Assembly (NCBI GenBank): GCA_964514665.1
Contig: CAZESH010000026.1
Coordinates: 1 to 25,000, forward strand
Length of the DNA: 25,000 bases
Source of the DNA: CAZESH01 sp964514665
GTDB taxonomy: Bacteria > Bacillota > Bacilli > Paenibacillales > KCTC-25726
Direction of reading: 5' to 3'
This document shows, piece by piece, positions 21,429-25,000 of this stretch; the stretch's first letter is position 1; each line of letters starts with the position of its first letter. Position numbers and translations under genes: made by a program. The notes beneath the pieces were generated by a model, which was not told the DNA's origin, did no database searches, and saw only the letters and a program-made list of their open reading frames with translations.

Positions 21429-22295
21429 ATGATTCCAAATTCATTTGACTATTACTCACCAACAACAGTGGAAGAAACGATTGAATTACTGCAGAAATAC
21501 GGTTACGATGCAAAAATTTTGGCGGGTGGCCAAAGTTTGCTGCCCATGATGAAGCTGCGCGTTGCGATGCCGTCAGTTTTGGTTGATATCAATCATATTG
21601 ACGATTTGCATGGCTGGCGTGAAGAGAATGGCTATTTACGAATAGGGGCATTGACGAAACATGCCGATCTCGAAAATGAATTTCATCTGAATGAGCGCTA
21701 CCCGCTTTTATCGAGAACGGCAGAATGGATTGCGGACGTACCCGTTCGAAATCGGGGTACAATTTGCGGCTCTCTTGTCCATGCAGATCCCGGTTCTGAC
21801 TGGGGAGCGGCAATAATTGCCCTGCATGCGGATGTTGAGGTGACCGGTCCGTCTGGAGTACGGCGGGTTTTTATCGATGATTTTTTTGTCGACACATTCA
21901 CGACATCGCTTGAGAACGATGAGATTGCATCGGCGGTATTGATCCCCTCCCCGATAGGCCGTACTGGGGCACGCTATATGAAGTTAGAACGTAAAGCAGG
22001 AGATTTTGCGATTGTTGGAGTCGCGTTACATGTTATCAAAGCAAGTGATGGAACCATTCTGGATGTCGGCATCGGCTTATCCGCATGCGGCGATATCCCT
22101 GTTCGGGCAAAAAAGGCTGAAGATTGGTTAATGGGGCGTCCTTTAGATAAGGAAACGATTAAACAGGCTTCGCTTTTGGCCCAGGAAGATGCGAATCCGG
22201 CTACGGATCTGAGAGGCAGTGCAGAGTACAAACGAGACCTGGTAAGAGTGTTTGTAAAGCGAGGGCTTGAAGAAATTGCAGATGAACTCCGTTAG
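21429..22295 (+). CDS. coxM: Carbon monoxide dehydrogenase medium (FAD) subunit CoxM
   Basis: A 288-residue FAD-binding subunit that passes electrons from the iron-sulfur subunit to the quinone pool or another acceptor. The two flavin-binding motifs stand at exactly the positions of the Oligotropha enzyme: AGGQS at 32-36 and TICGS at 111-115 (TIGGN there). The length of 288 is also the same. The Gly-to-Cys change in the second motif is unusual and is noted as a finding. The protein ends with a CO-dehydrogenase flavoprotein C-terminal domain (SACGDIPVRAKKAED). ATG start with GGGAGGGA upstream at a slightly long spacing. It is the first gene of a coxM-coxS-coxL operon. By itself it could also be a xanthine or nicotine dehydrogenase subunit. 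Confidence 0.9.
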   Translation: MIPNSFDYYSPTTVEETIELLQKYGYDAKILAGGQSLLPMMKLRVAMPSVLVDINHIDDLHGWREENGYLRIGALTKHADLENEFHLNERYPLLSRTAEWIADVPVRNRGTICGSLVHADPGSDWGAAIIALHADVEVTGPSGVRRVFIDDFFVDTFTTSLENDEIASAVLIPSPIGRTGARYMKLERKAGDFAIVGVALHVIKASDGTILDVGIGLSACGDIPVRAKKAEDWLMGRPLDKETIKQASLLAQEDANPATDLRGSAEYKRDLVRVFVKRGLEEIADELR

Positions 22296-22344
22296 TTTCG
22301 CTTGCTGCCTATCCATAAATTAAACCGGGAGGGACAATTATTTT

Positions 22345-22857
22345 ATGCAGATGAGTGTAACTGTAAACGGACGTGTTTATGAATCGGATGTCGAGCCCCG
22401 TACGTTGCTTGTCTACTATCTCAGGGAGCAACTAAGACTGACGGGTGCGCATGTCGGATGTGATACGACATCTTGCGGAGCGTGCACCGTGTTATTAAAT
22501 GGAAGGGCGGTTAAATCTTGTACAGTGTTGGCGGTACAAGCGAACGGACAAGAAATCATGACGGTAGAAGGACTCGAACGTGACGGTGAGCTGCATCCTT
22601 TGCAAAAAGCATTTTGGGAAGAGCATGGCCTCCAATGTGGGTATTGCACGCCGGGAATGCTCATGTCAGCCTGTGAACTGTTGGAACGAAATCCTTTTCC
22701 TACAGAGGAGGAAGTTCGTAGAGGGATATCCGGAAATCTATGTCGATGCACAGGTTATGTGAACATCATAAAAGCAATCCAATCAGCAGGACGTCACATC
22801 GCCGGGCAAGACAAGGAAGCCAAGCACCAATCGGAGGTGGTTCCCAGTGGCAATTAA
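22345..22857 (+). CDS. coxS: Carbon monoxide dehydrogenase small (2x[2Fe-2S]) subunit CoxS
   Basis: A 170-residue iron-sulfur subunit. The plant-type ferredoxin cluster is ligated by C39, C44, C47 and C59 (GCDTTSCGACTV ... SC). The second, helical-domain cluster is ligated by C98, C101, C133 and C135 (CGYCTPG ... NLCRCTGY). All eight cysteines are present. It carries electrons from the molybdenum centre to the FAD subunit. The start ATG follows GGGAGGGA, 49 nt after coxM. The last 11 nt overlap the start of coxL. The C-terminal 25 residues are a variable charged tail. Confidence 0.95.
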   Translation: MQMSVTVNGRVYESDVEPRTLLVYYLREQLRLTGAHVGCDTTSCGACTVLLNGRAVKSCTVLAVQANGQEIMTVEGLERDGELHPLQKAFWEEHGLQCGYCTPGMLMSACELLERNPFPTEEEVRRGISGNLCRCTGYVNIIKAIQSAGRHIAGQDKEAKHQSEVVPSGN

Positions 22858-25000
22858 TCAATCTGAGCTTCGGCCCATGGGGAAATCGATTCATCGGAAA
22901 GAAGATCCCCGATTTATTCGAGGTCAAGGTCGATATATTGACGATATTGTATTACCAAATATGTTGTATATGAGCATCGTACGCAGTCCCTATGCACATG
23001 CAAAGATTAATCGTATAAATACCGAAGCGGCTTATCAGGTTCCCGGAGTGAAATTAATCATCACCGGTGAGGATTTGGCAAAGTTGAATCTGGCCTGGAT
23101 GCCAACATTGGCCGGAGATGTACAAATGGTATTGGCAACCAATAAAGTTCTTTTCCAATACCAGGAGGTTGCGGCGGTAGTCGCTGAAACTCGCGGTGCA
23201 GCGGTGGATGCAGCTCAATTGATCCAGGTTGAATACGATGCGCTGCCTGTTGTAGTTGACCCGTTCCGAGCGTTAGAGCCGGATGCTCCGGTACTGCGGG
23301 ATGATCGTGATAAGAAGAGCAATCATATTTGGCACTGGGAATCGGGAGATCGGGAGAACACACAGGAGATTTTCAAAAACGCTGCCGTGGTTGTAAATCA
23401 AGATGTTCGTTTTCAACGAGTTCACCCGTCGCCACTGGAACCATGCGGATGTATCGCGGATTACAACAAGGGGACTGGCAGATTGACTTGGTATGTCACT
23501 TCACAGGCGCCTCATGCGCATCGAACGGTATTGGCTATGGTAAGCGGCCTGCCTGAACAAAAGATTCATGTCATTTCTCCAGACGTTGGGGGAGGTTTCG
23601 GCAACAAAGTTCCCGTCTATCCGGGTTATGTCTGTGCGATTGTTGCTTCGTTGCAACTGGGACTGCCGGTCAAATGGATCGAAACCCGTACTGAAAACAT
23701 AGCCAGCACCGGTTTCGCCCGTGATTATCATATGAGGGCCGAGATTGCCGCTGATGAGAACGGGAAGGTATTAGGGTTAAAAGTGAAAACGCTTGCAGAT
23801 CATGGCGCGTTTGACGCTGCGGCTGATCCTACAAAGTTTCCTGCCGGATTATTCAGCATCGTAACCGGTTCCTATGATTTTGAGCAAGCATTTGTTGAAG
23901 TGGATGGTGTTTATACCAATAAGGCGCCGGGCGGAGTAGCCTATCGTTGTTCGTTTCGTGTCACGGAAGCAGCCTATCTGATCGAACGAACGATGGATGT
24001 TTTGGCGCAAAAGTTAAATATGGATCCTGCCGAACTGAGATTGATCAATTTTATCAAACATGATCAGTTCCCTTACCAGTCCCCGACAGGCTTGACATAT
24101 GACAGCGGTGACTATGAGAAAACATTAAAGCTGGCCCTTGACAAAATCGGTTATCAAGAATTGCGAAAAGAACAAGCGGAGAAACGCGCGCGCGGCGAAT
24201 TAATGGGAATCGGAATTTCCACATTCACGGAAATTGTTGGTGCCGGACCTTCTCATACATTTGATATCATGGGGATCAAAATGTTTGACAGTGCTGAAAT
24301 CCGCGTGCATCCGACCGGAAAAGCGATTGCCCGTTTGGGAGTACGACATCAGGGACAGGGCCATGAAACGACCTTTGCTCAAATTATTGGAGAAGAACTC
24401 GGATTAAGCACGGATGACGTGTTGGTTGAAGAGGGCGATACAGATACCGCTCCGTATGGCTTGGGGACCTATGCAAGCCGCAGTACCCCGACAGCAGGCG
24501 GAGCAGCCGCTCTATGTGCACGACGGATTCGGAACAAGGCAAAGAAAATTGCGGCGCATCTGCTAGAAGTGGGCGAAGAGGATGTATCGTGGAATGGAGA
24601 GGCGTTCGAAGCAAAGGGACTCCCATCCCGTAAGGTTACGATGGGCGAAGTCGCATTGGCTGCCTATACAAATTTGCCGGAAGGAATGGAGCCTGGTCTG
24701 GAAGCTACTTATTATTATGATCCGCCCAATCTGACATTCCCGCATGGGGCCTATATTGCGGTTGTGGATATTGATAAGGGTACCGGCGCTGTTAAAGTTC
24801 GACGTTTCCTTGCGGTTGACGATTGCGGAAACGTGATTAATCCCATGATCGTGGAAGGACAAATACATGGCGGTCTCACGGAAGGTTTTGCGATTGCGTT
24901 TTTGCAAGACATTCCTTTTGACGAGTATGGAAACTGCTTGGCACCTAACTTTATGGATTATCTTGTTCCGACTTCTCTTGATGCGCCGCATTGGGAAACA
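22847..25000 (+). CDS. coxL: Form I carbon monoxide dehydrogenase large (Mo-Cu) subunit CoxL, partial
   Basis: The first 718 residues of the catalytic subunit; the gene runs past the window edge (the family is about 800 residues). Start GTG 22847 lies ten bases after GGAGG and overlaps the coxS stop. The N-terminal domain has KEDPRFIRGQGRYIDDI (about 17-33) and IVRSPYAHA. The molybdopterin-binding part has DVGGGFGNKV, the active-site loop VAYRCSFR (Cys 368, matching Cys388 of the Oligotropha enzyme), and HQGQGHETTFAQ. AYxCSFR is the signature of form I, true CO-oxidising enzymes, whose Cys carries the copper-sulfur bridge to Mo; form II has AYRGAGR. The gene order M-S-L is also that of form I. 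The C-terminal catalytic Glu lies outside the window. Confidence 0.93.
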   Translation, partial: MAINQSELRPMGKSIHRKEDPRFIRGQGRYIDDIVLPNMLYMSIVRSPYAHAKINRINTEAAYQVPGVKLIITGEDLAKLNLAWMPTLAGDVQMVLATNKVLFQYQEVAAVVAETRGAAVDAAQLIQVEYDALPVVVDPFRALEPDAPVLRDDRDKKSNHIWHWESGDRENTQEIFKNAAVVVNQDVRFQRVHPSPLEPCGCIADYNKGTGRLTWYVTSQAPHAHRTVLAMVSGLPEQKIHVISPDVGGGFGNKVPVYPGYVCAIVASLQLGLPVKWIETRTENIASTGFARDYHMRAEIAADENGKVLGLKVKTLADHGAFDAAADPTKFPAGLFSIVTGSYDFEQAFVEVDGVYTNKAPGGVAYRCSFRVTEAAYLIERTMDVLAQKLNMDPAELRLINFIKHDQFPYQSPTGLTYDSGDYEKTLKLALDKIGYQELRKEQAEKRARGELMGIGISTFTEIVGAGPSHTFDIMGIKMFDSAEIRVHPTGKAIARLGVRHQGQGHETTFAQIIGEELGLSTDDVLVEEGDTDTAPYGLGTYASRSTPTAGGAAALCARRIRNKAKKIAAHLLEVGEEDVSWNGEAFEAKGLPSRKVTMGEVALAAYTNLPEGMEPGLEATYYYDPPNLTFPHGAYIAVVDIDKGTGAVKVRRFLAVDDCGNVINPMIVEGQIHGGLTEGFAIAFLQDIPFDEYGNCLAPNFMDYLVPTSLDAPHWET

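Noticed and set aside
1..25000. CRISPR arrays, tRNA or rRNA genes, prophage genes, toxin-antitoxin pairs
   Set aside because: No spaced direct repeats, no tRNA-like cloverleaf ends, no rRNA-like stretch and no phage or toxin motifs were found by reading.
22847..25000. Form II (nicotine/xanthine-type) large subunit
   Set aside because: The active-site loop has Cys (AYRCSFR), not the AYRGAGR of form II, and the gene order is M-S-L.

Overview
The window looks like chromosomal DNA of a low-to-mid GC member of the Bacillota (Bacilli). Supporting signs are strong AGGAGG-type ribosome sites, frequent TTG and GTG starts, T-tailed intrinsic terminators, and Bacillus-type families such as a BacA-like protein, MocR regulators and a PiT/CysP-like permease. 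A form I CO dehydrogenase next to these genes fits soil or thermophilic Bacilli such as Alicyclobacillaceae. That placement is inference only.

Layout. 1-1500: the tail of a HAD dehalogenase, a DsrE-family protein, a gene remnant, and a small membrane protein on the minus strand. 1623-6953: a tight operon for a YnjBCD-type ABC importer (lipoprotein, two separate permeases, ATPase), a YnjF-type CDP-alcohol phosphatidyltransferase and a TVP38/TMEM64 membrane protein. E. coli groups the same families in its ydjXYZ-ynjABCDEF region. 7003-8352: an overlapping lspA-like / glutaredoxin-like / Crp-Fnr operon, followed by a PiT-family anion permease (8628-9695). 9696-11067: a decayed stretch with several strong hairpins, a frameshifted unknown gene, a small ORF, and the broken end of a MoeA-type protein with a periplasmic-binding-protein-like tail, just upstream of moaA (11075-12100).

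12340-16192 (minus strand) is a compact five-gene operon: a BacA/prephenate-decarboxylase-like protein, a DUF2000 protein, a formylglycine-generating-enzyme-like (SUMF1 fold) protein, a cytoplasmic sulfite-oxidase-fold molybdoenzyme and an APC amino-acid permease. It is divergent from a MocR-type (GntR-aminotransferase) regulator. I know no characterised pathway with this combination, and it is the best candidate here for an undescribed system. The regulator is split by a complete IS3-family element (17426-18683, 3-bp target duplication ATA). Removing the element restores a 465-residue MocR protein.

19010-19577 holds no credible gene. It contains a long perfect hairpin inside a long-range inverted repeat and resembles, in opposite orientation, the 12.15-12.25 kb gap: a candidate dispersed structured repeat. 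19607-21100 (minus) is a degenerate mocA-like cytidylyltransferase and an intact xdhC/coxI-like maturation gene. Divergent from them, 21429-25000 carries coxM-coxS-coxL. The large subunit runs off the window but shows the form I signature AYRCSFR, so this is very probably an aerobic Mo-Cu carbon monoxide dehydrogenase. Molybdenum cofactor supply and use (moaA, the moeA remnant, the sulfite-oxidase-like enzyme, mocA, xdhC, cox) is the theme of the right half.
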